DNA of 64,000 nt from Myxococcota bacterium (GCA_024276675.1 JAJRWT010000091.1:103797-167796); one strand, 5' to 3'; counted from the first letter of the stretch, positions 1 through 9,297 are shown. Numbers and translations: made by a program. Notes: generated from the sequence alone by a model not told the origin.

Positions 1-68
1 TTTCCGACGCCTCCTGAACCTACACACACAACCAGGTTCTTGGACCGAACCAGCGATTCCAGGTTCAC
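1..68 (-). CDS. ArsA/GET3-like ATPase, N-terminal fragment (runs off window start)
   Basis: The reverse strand opens with a GTG at 68 and reads in frame to the window edge, about 22 residues. The end of the fragment is V-x-V-G-S-G-G-V-G-K, the deviant Walker A motif of the ArsA/GET3 (SIMIBI) ATPases. The GTG overlaps the TGA of the upstream ArsA-like gene (GTGA at 68-65), so the two are translationally coupled. Paired ArsA-like ATPase genes are known in deltaproteobacterial genomes, and the two proteins probably form a heterodimer (inference). The rest of the gene lies outside the window, so substrate and full length cannot be judged. Confidence 0.7.
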   Translation of the reverse strand, partial: MNLESLVRSKNLVVCVGSGGVG

Positions 69-1036
69 AACGCACGCTCCCGCTGGAATAGTTCTTCCTC
101 CATATGCCTCTTCAACAGGGACTCTATCCGAACAGCGACCTGGTCTTGATCTTCGACTCCCGTCATGAGTGGCACGGGCAGCACGTACGCCCCGGTCTTG
201 GTCGAAATTGAATTCACCGCTTCGGCCGTGGTTGATTCACGCTCTGCCTCCCATCTCCCAGCCTGGACCATCTCCATGGCCGAAGAACAACTTCCCCTTC
301 CCAGGGGGTATCGCTCGGCAAGTTCGGTGGCCATCCTGTCCAGGAGGTCTTTTTCGTGCTCTGACATACTGGGCACTATGCTCTGATTCAATACCACCAG
401 AGGTATGTCTATTTCTGGCGAAAGCTGCTTCAGGGCCCGATAGGTTTCAATGGTCTCGTTCACTACCATCTCTTCTGGAAGGGATGCTATCACCACGACA
501 CAGGAATCGTCCTCGAAGGTGTCGATGGCTTCAATGCAGAGGCGCTTGATGGGACCTGTTGGAAAAAGCGACATCGACTTGTAGGGAACACGAAAAAATG
601 AAAGCGCGTGACCCGAGGCCGGCATATCGACCACGAGCAGGTCGTATTTTCTGCTTAGCGCGATGATGCGACCTATTACCGACAGCTCCCTGGAGCCGGG
701 AGAAACATCCAGAAATATCTTTACAAGGCGGTTGTTGAGAATCAGTCGTACTACTCTTTTCACAGGCATGACGCCTGACAACCAGGCTTCCAGGGCCGAC
801 AGCCACTTGATATTGGCTATGTACAGGTTTTCAGCAACAGCGCCGGGCTCAAAGACCGGTTCCACACCGAAATACTCCGTGAGGGCCGGATGGTGGTTGT
901 CCACTTCGGCTATCAGGACTTTCCTTCCTTTTGCTGCCGCTGCCCTGGCCAGCGCCACCGACAGACTGGTCTTGCCCGTGCCACCCTTTCCGGTGACCAA
1001 CAACAGACGGCTCTCCATCAACTTCGATAGTTCCAC
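65..1036 (-). CDS. ArsA/GET3-like anion-transporting ATPase family protein
   Basis: This 323-aa protein carries the deviant Walker A GKGGTGKTS at residues 16-24, with the signature second lysine of the MinD/ArsA/GET3 class. A switch-like segment, LLVVDMPASGHAL, follows at about residue 135 and is typical of ArsA homologues. Such cytosolic ATPases move metalloids or tail-anchored membrane proteins, or act in other ATP-driven partner binding. No arsenic genes are present, so a metal-resistance role is not supported. The GTG start at 1036 has a GGAAAG sequence just upstream; an ATG at 1018 is the alternative. It overlaps the next ATPase gene by 4 nt and lies downstream of fabH on the same strand, with a gap of 66 nt. 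Confidence 0.8.
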   Translation of the reverse strand: MELSKLMESRLLLVTGKGGTGKTSLSVALARAAAAKGRKVLIAEVDNHHPALTEYFGVEPVFEPGAVAENLYIANIKWLSALEAWLSGVMPVKRVVRLILNNRLVKIFLDVSPGSRELSVIGRIIALSRKYDLLVVDMPASGHALSFFRVPYKSMSLFPTGPIKRLCIEAIDTFEDDSCVVVIASLPEEMVVNETIETYRALKQLSPEIDIPLVVLNQSIVPSMSEHEKDLLDRMATELAERYPLGRGSCSSAMEMVQAGRWEAERESTTAEAVNSISTKTGAYVLPVPLMTGVEDQDQVAVRIESLLKRHMEEELFQRERAL

Positions 1037-1102
1037 GTGCTTTCCGTCATGGTGATTGAATCACCTGATGTTTTTGGGTATGCAGAAGGCGAACTGCACA
1101 CC

Positions 1103-2095
1103 CTACCAGCGTACCAGGCCGGCTCCCCAGGTCAGGCCGGCACCAAAAGCCGCCAACAGCACAAGGTCACCGGACTTCAGACGGCCATCTTCAACAGCTT
1201 CGCACAGCGCAATAGGTATGGACGCGGCCGTGGTGTTCCCATAACGATCGATGTTGCTCACCATTTTTGACCTGGGAATGCCCATGATGCCAATCACCAT
1301 TTCGTTGATCCGAAGATTGGCTTGATGCGGTACCAGGAGATCGACGTCTGAAACGCTGTAGCCGTTGGCGTCCAGAATCTCGTTGATTACCTGGGGTAAC
1401 CTTGCAATAGCCTGCTTGAAAACTGCTCTACCTTCCATATATGGGTATTGCAGTCCTTTGTCCAGCATCTCGTGGGTTACTCTGGGGTTCAGCTTGCTAG
1501 CGGGTGCTACGATCTTCAATATGTCCAGGTAACGTCCATCGGCATGAAGCCTGGTGTCGATGATCCTGGAATCGCCTTCAGTGGCTTCTATCAACACGGC
1601 TCCGGCACCGTCACCAAATAGCACTGTAACGTCCCTTCCCTTGTTGGAAATATCAAGTCCGGAGGAATGGACCTCTGCACCAACAACCAGGATTCGGTTC
1701 ATGGAACCGGTCCTTATGAACTGATCTGCAACCGATAGCGAATATATGAAACCGGTACACTGGTTACTGATGTCCAGAGCAGCTATCCCCGGACATCCCA
1801 GCTTGGCCTGGAGAATACACGCGGACCCGGGAAAAGTGATGTCGGGGGAGAGGGTAGCAAAGATGATCATGTCCAGATCAGACGCCTTCAAACCCGCCTT
1901 TTCCAGAGCTTCAATTGAAGCTGGCAAGGCAAGTTCCGATGCCCCCACATCTCCCTCTACCCAGTGCCTCTGCTTGATTCCGGTACGTTGGACGATCCAC
2001 TCGTCAGAGGTATCTATCATCCTTTCCAGGTCGTAATTGGTAACCAACCGGTCGGGAACGTGGAACGCGATGCTGGTGATTCGGCTGCCCCTCAT
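1103..2095 (-). CDS. fabH: 3-oxoacyl-ACP synthase III (FabH)
   Basis: FabH starts fatty-acid elongation by condensing acetyl-CoA (or a branched acyl-CoA) with malonyl-ACP. The catalytic triad is complete: Cys113 in DISNQCTGF, His257 in VPHQAN and Asn287 in YGNTTAAS; the family motif DTSDEWI is near residue 28. I chose the ATG at 2095 (330 aa) because GAGG lies 6 nt upstream and it aligns with the E. coli FabH start; ATGs at 2110 (GGAG, 6 nt) and 2122 are in-frame alternatives. No other fatty-acid synthesis gene is adjacent, so it may act in housekeeping lipid synthesis or as a specialised starter enzyme; the full triad argues for a working condensing enzyme. Confidence 0.92.
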   Translation of the reverse strand: MRGSRITSIAFHVPDRLVTNYDLERMIDTSDEWIVQRTGIKQRHWVEGDVGASELALPASIEALEKAGLKASDLDMIIFATLSPDITFPGSACILQAKLGCPGIAALDISNQCTGFIYSLSVADQFIRTGSMNRILVVGAEVHSSGLDISNKGRDVTVLFGDGAGAVLIEATEGDSRIIDTRLHADGRYLDILKIVAPASKLNPRVTHEMLDKGLQYPYMEGRAVFKQAIARLPQVINEILDANGYSVSDVDLLVPHQANLRINEMVIGIMGIPRSKMVSNIDRYGNTTAASIPIALCEAVEDGRLKSGDLVLLAAFGAGLTWGAGLVRW

Positions 2096-2259
2096 GTCCT
2101 TCCTCGCCATGCGATACTCCATGTACAGTCCTGAACCTGAGTTACACGGGAGTATCCACCGGACAAGGAGAGAACGAAGCCGGGTACGAGATCCGGTAAC
2201 AAAAAACTGACCGGAGCATTACAAGAAAGCTGGAAGCATGCTCCCTGGAAACTGATGGT

Positions 2260-4659
2260 TCATATGTCCAGGTTACGCACATTCAAAGCGTTACGCTCAA
2301 TAAACTGCCTCCTGGGCTCTACGGCATCGCCCATCAGCACGCTGAATATTCCATCGGCGTCGGCGAGATCCTCGACGCCGATCTTTACCAGGGTCCGGCT
2401 CTTCGGATCCATGGTCGTGTTCCAGAGTTGGTCAGGGTTCATTTCGCCGAGTCCCTTGTAGCGCTGGATGTCGTAACCCCTTCGCATGGCTGCCATGATC
2501 AATGTGTGTAGCTTGCGGTAGGAACCCACCTTGTTTTTTTCAAGGGTAATTGGCAGAGGAACCGTGCTTTTCAGAGTTTCAAGTATCTGCTTGAAGCCGT
2601 TGTGCTTGCTGATGACGACGCGATTGCTGACGGAAAACTTTCTGATTCCACCATTCTTGATGGTTTCCAGTTCAATCGAATAGTCATCGGTAGCACCTTT
2701 GACCAGGTTCATGGACAGAACCACGATATCCGGAAGCCATCGCTCCATGTAGGTTCGTAGCGCTTCCATCCGGCGTGACATCTCGGCCTGATCTTGCTCC
2801 GAGCCAAGGTCGCTCACCACCAGGTAGGCGTCCAATATGTCGGGATCGGTTCTACGACCCAACAGGTTCAAACGATTGACATATTGCTGAAGCAGCTTGA
2901 TGGCGGAAGTGAGTACATCACCTTCAAGTGCGCCATCACTCGTCATCACTTTCAGACTATCGGTTCCATTCTTCAAGAGGAACTCTTCCAATTCGGTTTC
3001 GTTCTTGAGGTACTTCTCCACCTTGCCGCGTTTGACCCTGAATAGAGGAGGCTGGGCCACATACAGATGGCCCTTTTCGACCATGTCGCGCATCTGCCTG
3101 AAGAAAAAGGTCAACAGCAGAGTACGGATGTGGCTGCCGTCAACATCGGCGTCGGTCATGATTATTACGCGGTCATACCTGAGCCTTTCGTGGTCGAAGT
3201 CAGGCCCCACACCGGCACCGAGGGCAGATACAATGGTACCGATCTCGATGTTGGATAGCATCTTGTCAAGCCGAGCCTTTTCGACGTTGATGATCTTGCC
3301 TCTTAGAGGAAGTATTGCCTGGGTTCGACGATCACGCCCCTGTTTTGCCGATCCCCCCGCGGAGTCACCCTCTACTAGGTAGATCTCACAAAGCGCCGGA
3401 TCCCTCTCCTGACAATCCGCCAGCTTGCCTGGCAGGTTGCTGCCTTCAAGGATGCTCTTTCGCCTAGCCAGATCCCGGGCCTTCCTGGCAGCATCACGGG
3501 CTCTTGATGCCTCAAGTGCTCTACGGATGACAGCCTTGCCAACCTGCGGGTTTTCTTCCAGGTAGATGGAGAGCTGCTCGTTGGTCACGCTTTCCGTCAG
3601 TCCCTTGACCTCGCTGTTTCCGAGCTTTGTCTTGGTTTGACCTTCGAACTGCGGATTTCGGATCTTCACTGAAAGAACGGCGGTGAGACCTTCACGGATG
3701 TCTTCGCCCGACAGGTTTTCGCGCTTGTGGTTCTTGAGCAGACCAGAAGCCTGGGCGTATGAGTTTATGGTTCTTGTAAGGGCTGCTTTCAGCCCGCTGA
3801 CATGTGTCCCACCCTCGATGGTGTTTATGTTGTTGGCGAAGCTGTGGAGGTTTTCGTTGTAGGCGGTGGTCCATTGCAGAGCCACCTCGAGTTCAACTCC
3901 CTCTCGTCGCCCCTTTACATATACCGGCTCTGGGTGAAGGACCTGTCTGTTCTTGTTCAGGTGCTTTACAAAGGAGACTATTCCTCCATTGTAGCAATAC
4001 TCAAAAATGCTCCCATCTCGATGGTCTTGAAGAATGATGGTAAGACCTGGATTCAGGAAGGCCAGCTCCCTCAACCTGGTAGACAGCCTGTCTGCTGAAA
4101 ATTCAATTGTTTCATGGAATATTTCCGGATCTGGCAGGAACGTTACCCTGGTGCCGTGCCTGTCGCTCGGTTCGAGCTGCAACAAGCCGGTTTCCGGTAC
4201 ACCACGGTTGTACCTCTGCCTGTGGTGGTATCCATCACGCCATATGTCAAGCACCGTCACAGCGGACAGGGCGTTCACACAGCTTACACCAACCCCGTGC
4301 AAACCTCCGGAAACCTTGTACGAAGTCTCTGAAAACTTCCCCCCCGCGTGCAAGGTGGTCATCACAACTTCGGCTGCTGGTCTACCATCGCTGGGATGTT
4401 CTCCCACCGGAATTCCCCGGCCATTGTCGAGCACCGAACACGAGTCGTCTTCGTTCAACTCCACCAAGATACGATCACAGGCACCTGCCATTGCTTCGTC
4501 AACAGCATTATCGACAACTTCGTGTACCAGGTGGTGCAATCCACGCGGCCCGGTTGATCCCACGTACATCGCTGGACGTTTTCTTACAGCTTCCAGGCCC
4601 TCAAGAACTTGAATACTTGAAGCATTGTACTGCTGAGATCCGGACTTCTCGACGGCCAT
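2260..4659 (-). CDS. gyrB: DNA gyrase subunit B
   Basis: GyrB is the ATPase/Toprim subunit of gyrase, which introduces negative supercoils. The 799-aa protein shows the GHKL ATPase fold (HLVHEVVDNAVDEA near residue 43, GVGVSCVNALS near 120). The Toprim core has EGDSAGGSAKQGRDR, PLRGKIINVEKAR and DADVDGSHIRTLL. The C-terminus ends in PRRQFIERNA, as in typical GyrB. Its length matches standard GyrB proteins without the proteobacterial insert. It is the last gene of the leftward dnaA-dnaN-recF-gyrB series. The upstream AGAGGAG lies 10 nt from the ATG. A ParE identity is less likely given the gene order next to recF. Confidence 0.97.
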   Translation of the reverse strand: MAVEKSGSQQYNASSIQVLEGLEAVRKRPAMYVGSTGPRGLHHLVHEVVDNAVDEAMAGACDRILVELNEDDSCSVLDNGRGIPVGEHPSDGRPAAEVVMTTLHAGGKFSETSYKVSGGLHGVGVSCVNALSAVTVLDIWRDGYHHRQRYNRGVPETGLLQLEPSDRHGTRVTFLPDPEIFHETIEFSADRLSTRLRELAFLNPGLTIILQDHRDGSIFEYCYNGGIVSFVKHLNKNRQVLHPEPVYVKGRREGVELEVALQWTTAYNENLHSFANNINTIEGGTHVSGLKAALTRTINSYAQASGLLKNHKRENLSGEDIREGLTAVLSVKIRNPQFEGQTKTKLGNSEVKGLTESVTNEQLSIYLEENPQVGKAVIRRALEASRARDAARKARDLARRKSILEGSNLPGKLADCQERDPALCEIYLVEGDSAGGSAKQGRDRRTQAILPLRGKIINVEKARLDKMLSNIEIGTIVSALGAGVGPDFDHERLRYDRVIIMTDADVDGSHIRTLLLTFFFRQMRDMVEKGHLYVAQPPLFRVKRGKVEKYLKNETELEEFLLKNGTDSLKVMTSDGALEGDVLTSAIKLLQQYVNRLNLLGRRTDPDILDAYLVVSDLGSEQDQAEMSRRMEALRTYMERWLPDIVVLSMNLVKGATDDYSIELETIKNGGIRKFSVSNRVVISKHNGFKQILETLKSTVPLPITLEKNKVGSYRKLHTLIMAAMRRGYDIQRYKGLGEMNPDQLWNTTMDPKSRTLVKIGVEDLADADGIFSVLMGDAVEPRRQFIERNALNVRNLDI

Positions 4660-4904
4660 GGACGCTAAACTCCTCTTGGGCTCTACTTCAATAGACGGGG
4701 ACTCTGGCCAGATTGTTGAAACGCCACCTCACCACAGAAACCTGAGATGAGGGAATCGTGCCTTGAACTGAATCGACTTTCACAAGCAGCCAAAGAAAGG
4801 CAATGGTGGTTCGTCCGTGAACCAGGTATCTACTGAAACAAGGCAAGCAGCCGCAGTAAACGGGAATTTCTGCAACCTTTCTCTTCTTGACCATTCATTA
4901 CCAC
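4660..4904. other. recF-gyrB intergenic region, 245 nt
   Basis: This gap separates gyrB from recF, both leftward. It holds only a short minus-strand reading frame (4688-4894) with no recognisable domain. A gyrB promoter probably lies here, but I could not place a convincing -35/-10 pair. Confidence 0.4.
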
Positions 4905-6074
4905 CTAACCTCTTGCCGACCAGTAATCTACCCTTCCAGAGACGAGTTGAAAGGTTCTTGATCTCGCACCCAGTCTCCTCACCAGCCCAGATGGATCAGT
5001 GGTTGTGACCGCTACCTGTGCATCGAGACTTTCCAGCACCTCCAGCAATCGTCCAAGCCTGCCATCGTCGATCTCACTGGAAAGGTCATCCAGGAGCATC
5101 AACGGTGGATCCCCATCCCGCACTGCGACAGCCAACTCGGCAAGCTTCAATGAGAGGGCCAAGGTTCTTACCTGACCCTGTGATGCGAAACGCCTGGCCG
5201 ACCGCATCTCGACACCCTCAACTGCCCTTTCAGGCTTGAGGTCTCCATCCGCCCCGCTGATTCTTTTTCCGGTGGACAGGAGAATCTCTGCATCGTCCCG
5301 CTGGGGCCCCACGAGGTTCATCTCCCTCCGAAGCTCTTCTTTTCGGATCTTGTTCAGGAGAAGTCCGTAACGTAGCTCCATCTCCGCTCTGCTTCCCGTA
5401 CCCAGAACGCTGCGGTATTGAATGGATGCGCTCATTCCTCCGGATAGAAGCCTGTGGTAGTGATCCAGGGGATCCTTGAGAGCGGCCACCAGCCGAGCAC
5501 GAGAAAGTGAAACACCTGCTCCCAGAGGAACGAGTCTCTGATTCCAGGCTTCCAGTTCACCGGGATCCACGTTGCCGCGCCGAAGAAGCGCAGCCTTCTG
5601 GGCAAGTGTTCGTCTGAATGCTCGAACGTTCTGAAGATGGGCCGGCCAGGAATTGAAAGTAGCCCGGTCCAGAAAACGCCTCCTGTATTCAGGCCCTCCC
5701 CTTACGATTTCGACATCTCCGGGAGAGAACACCACTGCCCTCATGTTCTTGAAGTAATGTGCGGAATCCCTTGTTTCTGAACCATCCATGAACACTCTGC
5801 GGCCATCGGAGCCAACCTCTACTCCAAGGCGAACAGTGCCAGCTTGCCCTGTCACGGTGGCGGAGATTCGTGCAAGCGAAGCACCCCACCTGATCATGTC
5901 CCTCCAAGGTGCTGCTCTGAAGCTCTTCAGGGTGGATACTACACCCATGGCTTCCAGCAGATTGGTCTTACCCGCCCCGTTTTCACCGCTGAATATCAGA
6001 AAACCTGAATCGGTGTCCAACGTTGCTGCGGAGATATTACGCCAATCAACCAGCGCCAGACGTACAAGCCTCAT
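4905..6074 (-). CDS. recF: DNA replication and repair protein RecF
   Basis: RecF is an SMC/ABC-like ATPase that loads RecA at gaps through the RecFOR pathway. The 389-aa protein has Walker A GENGAGKTN at residues 30-38 and the ABC signature/Walker B region near the C-terminus (MLLDDLSSEIDDGRL). The family fingerprint around residues 100-130 (AVVFSPGDVEIVRGGP...RRFLD) is present. Its place between dnaN and gyrB is the classic bacterial order. No strong Shine-Dalgarno precedes the ATG; the gap to dnaN is 29 nt, so it is probably expressed in the dnaN transcript. Confidence 0.95.
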   Translation of the reverse strand: MRLVRLALVDWRNISAATLDTDSGFLIFSGENGAGKTNLLEAMGVVSTLKSFRAAPWRDMIRWGASLARISATVTGQAGTVRLGVEVGSDGRRVFMDGSETRDSAHYFKNMRAVVFSPGDVEIVRGGPEYRRRFLDRATFNSWPAHLQNVRAFRRTLAQKAALLRRGNVDPGELEAWNQRLVPLGAGVSLSRARLVAALKDPLDHYHRLLSGGMSASIQYRSVLGTGSRAEMELRYGLLLNKIRKEELRREMNLVGPQRDDAEILLSTGKRISGADGDLKPERAVEGVEMRSARRFASQGQVRTLALSLKLAELAVAVRDGDPPLMLLDDLSSEIDDGRLGRLLEVLESLDAQVAVTTTDPSGLVRRLGARSRTFQLVSGRVDYWSARG

Positions 6075-6103
6075 TAGCTCACTGATAGCGAATCGTGGCG
6101 ACC

Positions 6104-7222
6104 TCAGTCCAGCCTTATTGGCATGACGACAAAACAGACGTCGTCCCGACCTTCCACCTTGACAATACAGGGAGCAAGGGGTTCACCAAGCTCCAGAATC
6201 AACTTGTCATCACGGAGGCATTGCAGCACGTCGAGAAAAAACTTCACGTTGAAACCCATCTTGGTGGGTTCGCCTTCGAATTGAATGGGAATGGGATGCC
6301 TGGCTTCACCGTGATCCACGCTTCGGGCTGAAACCAGTACCTCAGCTTCTGAAAACTCCATCTTGATGGTGTTGGCTCTGTCCTGGGCTTCCAGAGCTAC
6401 CCTTATGAGACCCTCCTGGAATATCTCTCTGTCCACCACTGCCTTTCTGGAGAAACTGCTGGGCATCACATTCCGATAGGGTGGAAACTCGCCATCGACC
6501 ATACGTGTATGGAAAAGGGCTTTATCGATTTCGATGGTCGCTGCCCTGTCGCCAAAGGTAATTTCCACCTTGGCGGCAGGATCCACCAGGTGCTTCCTGC
6601 ATTCAACGAGCACCTTTCGGGGCAACAACATCTGCTCGCCCATGCCGAATTCACCGTCGAACGGGATTTCTGAATAGCAAAGTCGATTGCCATCCGTTGC
6701 CACCATCCTGATTCGCTGTCCAGAACCGGAATCACCAACCTGTTCCAGATGAGCACCATTCAAGCCATAACGGGTTTCATCGGTGGGAATGGCGAAAATG
6801 GTTTCTTCTATCATCCGTTGAAGCCCACCAGCGGTAACACTGATGCCAGAGCTGCCCTCGAATGGAGGGACGGGTGGGAATTCTTCCATGGGAGCGCCCA
6901 TCAGACGGTAGTGTGCTGGTGGCGCATCAACCACCACGTAGCTGTTGTCCTGGGAGTAAATGTGTACCGGACCCTTGGGTAGGAACTTCGCCACCTGAAA
7001 AAAGTGCCCGGCATTCATACTGACAGATCCAGGCTTTTCAATGCGAGCGTTGTGCCCGGTTATCACGGTCAATTCGGTATCGGTCGCGGTAACCTGGAAG
7101 TTGTCTTCCTTGGCCGTGAGAAGAGCATGACCCAGGATTTGATGTGTGCTTCTACGTTCGACTACTCCCTGAATACCAGCAAGTGCCCGAACCAGCTCAT
7201 CCTTTTCTATGTACAGGTCCAT
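6104..7222 (-). CDS. dnaN: DNA polymerase III subunit beta (sliding clamp)
   Basis: The beta clamp tethers DNA polymerase III to DNA. The 372-aa length and three repeated clamp subdomains fit the family. Hallmarks include the N-terminal MDLYIEKDELVRALA segment, a VATDGNRL motif in domain 2, and the C-terminal CIVKVEGRDDVCFVVMPIRLD, which matches the usual hydrophobic tail ending in MP(M/I)R. The start ATG follows GGAAG by 5 nt. It sits between the probable origin and recF and is read in the same direction as dnaA. Confidence 0.96.
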   Translation of the reverse strand: MDLYIEKDELVRALAGIQGVVERRSTHQILGHALLTAKEDNFQVTATDTELTVITGHNARIEKPGSVSMNAGHFFQVAKFLPKGPVHIYSQDNSYVVVDAPPAHYRLMGAPMEEFPPVPPFEGSSGISVTAGGLQRMIEETIFAIPTDETRYGLNGAHLEQVGDSGSGQRIRMVATDGNRLCYSEIPFDGEFGMGEQMLLPRKVLVECRKHLVDPAAKVEITFGDRAATIEIDKALFHTRMVDGEFPPYRNVMPSSFSRKAVVDREIFQEGLIRVALEAQDRANTIKMEFSEAEVLVSARSVDHGEARHPIPIQFEGEPTKMGFNVKFFLDVLQCLRDDKLILELGEPLAPCIVKVEGRDDVCFVVMPIRLD

Positions 7223-7718
7223 GTGGACTTCCAGTTCTGTGATGCTTGATGACTTGGTGAATGGACTTCAAGCAAGTGTGTTCACCCTGTTTATTCGTCC
7301 ACCTGTCGCCTCGATGGTGGCAAGTTTCGAGAATTCTCGACAACGGTCTTGTATTCGGTTCTGGAGATCTTTGGTACTCCTGCTTGCTCCATACCTCGAA
7401 GGGAATCCTTTCATGATTCCTGGAACCAGGCTGTGGTCAACATCCAGCCAACCAATGGTACTCCATCAGGAAAAGATGATTGCTTATCTAGAACAGTAGT
7501 AGAACCAGTTACTTATCGATATGTGGAAAACTCGTATAACACAGGGCAAAGGGCTTATATGGATAGCCCTTACTGTTGATGTTCTGTTGATTGCTCGGCT
7601 TGTGAATTTTGGAGTTCTGCTGTTCTATTCAAGATTCCCTGTTCTCCACAATCAAACAATGGACTTCTCTACAAGTATTCCACAAGGATATCCATAAGTA
7701 TTCCAGCAATCTTGATGG
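7223..7718. other. oriC: probable chromosomal replication origin (oriC), dnaA-dnaN intergenic region
   Basis: About 496 nt without a gene lie between dnaN and dnaA, visibly AT-richer than the flanks from about 7480 on. DnaA-box-like nonamers of the form TNTTCCACA/TTNTCCACA occur at 7522-7530 (minus strand, TTTTCCACA), 7642-7650 (TTCTCCACA) and 7676-7684 (TATTCCACA), with a weaker TGTGAATTT at 7601-7609. None is a perfect TTATCCACA. A small hairpin (GGGCT...AGCCC) lies at about 7550-7569. The location and box cluster support oriC. The rpmH-dnaA gap on the other side of dnaA shows no such boxes. Confidence 0.6.
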
Positions 7719-9062
7719 TCAGCGCGGCAGGTTGTTCTGAATTGCTTGTACTACCGTCGCCAAGCTGTTGTCTTCCCGGATCTTTTTTTCGATCTTACGG
7801 TAGGCATACTGAATAGTGGCATGATCACGGTTTCCAACCGCCACGCCTATATCGGGGAATGACAGATCTGTGTTTTCCCGGATCAGAAAGATGGCTATGT
7901 GACGTGGCTTGACCAATCGTTTCAAACGTGAGCTGCTTCGAATCTCGCTTGGCTTGATGTCGTGGAAACGAGCTACTGCCTTGATTATCTGGTCAGGGGT
8001 CAAGATCTTGCGCTCGGTTGGTAGAAGATGCTTGAGGTACTTCTTTGTGGTCTCCAGATTCAGTGGTTTTTTATAGAACGAAGTTATCGCGGACAACCGA
8101 TTGAGCGCTCCTTCCAACTCCCTGATGTTGTCGTCGACGCTCTGGGCGATGAACAGGCCAACGTCTGAAGGCAGATTGAGACCCAGTTGTTCGGCTTTTG
8201 ATTCCAGTATGGCCAGCATGGTTTCCAGGTCGGGTGCCTGGAGATCCGCCAGTAGGCCGCCTTCACAGCGTGAACGGAGTCTGTTTTCGAGTCCTTCGAT
8301 GTTCTTGGGAAGCATGTCGGCGGCAATGACAATCTGTTTTCCAACCGTTTGAATGGCTTCGAAGGTGTGAAAGAACTCTTCCTGTGTTCGCTCCTTTCCG
8401 CCCAGAAACTGGATATCGTCCATGAGCAGGACATCGACGTTCTGGCGGTATCGTTCTCGAAAATCGACCATTCGCTTGTAGCGGAGGGCATTGATCATCT
8501 CGTTCATGAACTGTTCGGCAGTGATGTAGACCACTCCGGAGCTGATTTCGTTTTGAAGAACCTGGTTGCCAAGTGCGTGCATGAGATGAGTCTTGCCCAG
8601 CCCCGTACCGCCGTAGATGAAGAGAGGATTGTTGTTCTGACTTCCCGGAAAGTCTGCAACCGCCCGTGAGGCTGTGTATGCAAATTCGTTACAGGAGCCG
8701 ACCACAAAATTTGAGAAGGTCTTGTCGGGATTTGGCAGCTTCGCGGCCACAGGGGATCCGGACTTGTTCCTGGCCTGTTTTCGGGCTCTATTGCCAGCCT
8801 GTCGGGGGTTTTTTACTGATGATGGAGATACCTCGATCAATATGTCTACCCTGCTGCCAATGACGGACCCGAAGGCCTTCTGTATGGAGGCCTTGTAGTT
8901 GTCGATTATCCAGTCTGCGAAAATTTTGTCTGGAACCTCGAGTATGACATTCGGGCCGTCCATCTTCTTCAAAGTGATTGCCTTGAACCAGTAATCGTAG
9001 CTTTCAGGGCTTGTCTGTTCCTTCAGTATTTCGAGTACTTTGTTCCAGATACCATTATCCAT
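7719..9062 (-). CDS. dnaA: Chromosomal replication initiator DnaA
   Basis: DnaA is the AAA+ initiator that opens oriC. The 447-aa protein has an N-terminal domain I (residues 1-80), a basic linker at about 85-110, Walker A GGTGLGKTH at 151-159 and Walker B LLMDDIQFL at about 215. The C-terminal DNA-binding domain carries the DnaA signature (VGNRDHATIQYAYRKIEKKI). The ATG at 9062 has a G-rich stretch 5-10 nt upstream. It is divergent from the rpmH operon, the standard arrangement of bacterial origin regions. Confidence 0.98.
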   Translation of the reverse strand: MDNGIWNKVLEILKEQTSPESYDYWFKAITLKKMDGPNVILEVPDKIFADWIIDNYKASIQKAFGSVIGSRVDILIEVSPSSVKNPRQAGNRARKQARNKSGSPVAAKLPNPDKTFSNFVVGSCNEFAYTASRAVADFPGSQNNNPLFIYGGTGLGKTHLMHALGNQVLQNEISSGVVYITAEQFMNEMINALRYKRMVDFRERYRQNVDVLLMDDIQFLGGKERTQEEFFHTFEAIQTVGKQIVIAADMLPKNIEGLENRLRSRCEGGLLADLQAPDLETMLAILESKAEQLGLNLPSDVGLFIAQSVDDNIRELEGALNRLSAITSFYKKPLNLETTKKYLKHLLPTERKILTPDQIIKAVARFHDIKPSEIRSSSRLKRLVKPRHIAIFLIRENTDLSFPDIGVAVGNRDHATIQYAYRKIEKKIREDNSLATVVQAIQNNLPR

Positions 9063-9229
9063 GATCGGTACACCCCCCGAACGATGGCTGTTCGTTTCCG
9101 CAAAGTGGTTGGCGTTCTTCTGAATCTATGCCGATGACGGTACCAGCTTGGGGGCAATCAGACAAGATACCCGAGAGAGCGCTATTTCAAGTGGTTGCGC
9201 GGATGTGCCTGGCGAAGGAATGGGCCGTC

Positions 9230-9261
9230 CCGGCGATGGGAGCCATTTCCGGATGGGAACT
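9230..9261 (+). repeat. 32-nt dispersed intergenic repeat, copy A
   Basis: These 32 nt match 58781-58812 at 30 positions (mismatches at the 5th and 21st bases). The core reads GATGGGAGCCATTTC and then GGATGGGAACT. This copy ends 8 nt before the -35 box of the rpmH promoter. The other copy forms part of a strong hairpin, but this one has no matching inverted arm. Function is unknown. Confidence 0.6.
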
Positions 9262-9268
9262 GGCTAGC

Positions 9269-9297
9269 TTGACCTTGAGGATGCCTGAAGATAGAAT
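9269..9297 (+). promoter_or_regulatory. sigma-70-type promoter of the rpmH operon
   Basis: A -35 TTGACC (9269-9274) and a -10 TAGAAT (9292-9297) are separated by exactly 17 nt. This is a near-consensus housekeeping promoter, about 97 nt upstream of the rpmH start codon, and it would drive rpmH-rnpA-yidD-yidC and perhaps the genes beyond. Confidence 0.75.

Noticed and set aside
4688..4894. 68-codon minus-strand frame between gyrB and recF
   Set aside because: No ribosome binding site, motif or plausible family; it fills an intergenic promoter region.
7689..7697. TATCCATAA as an extra DnaA box
   Set aside because: It lacks the conserved CCACA end and is no closer to the consensus than random AT-rich sequence.
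9164..9190. dnaA promoter (TTGAAA/TATCTT on the minus strand)
   Set aside because: The 15-nt spacing is too short for a good sigma-70 promoter, so it was not listed.
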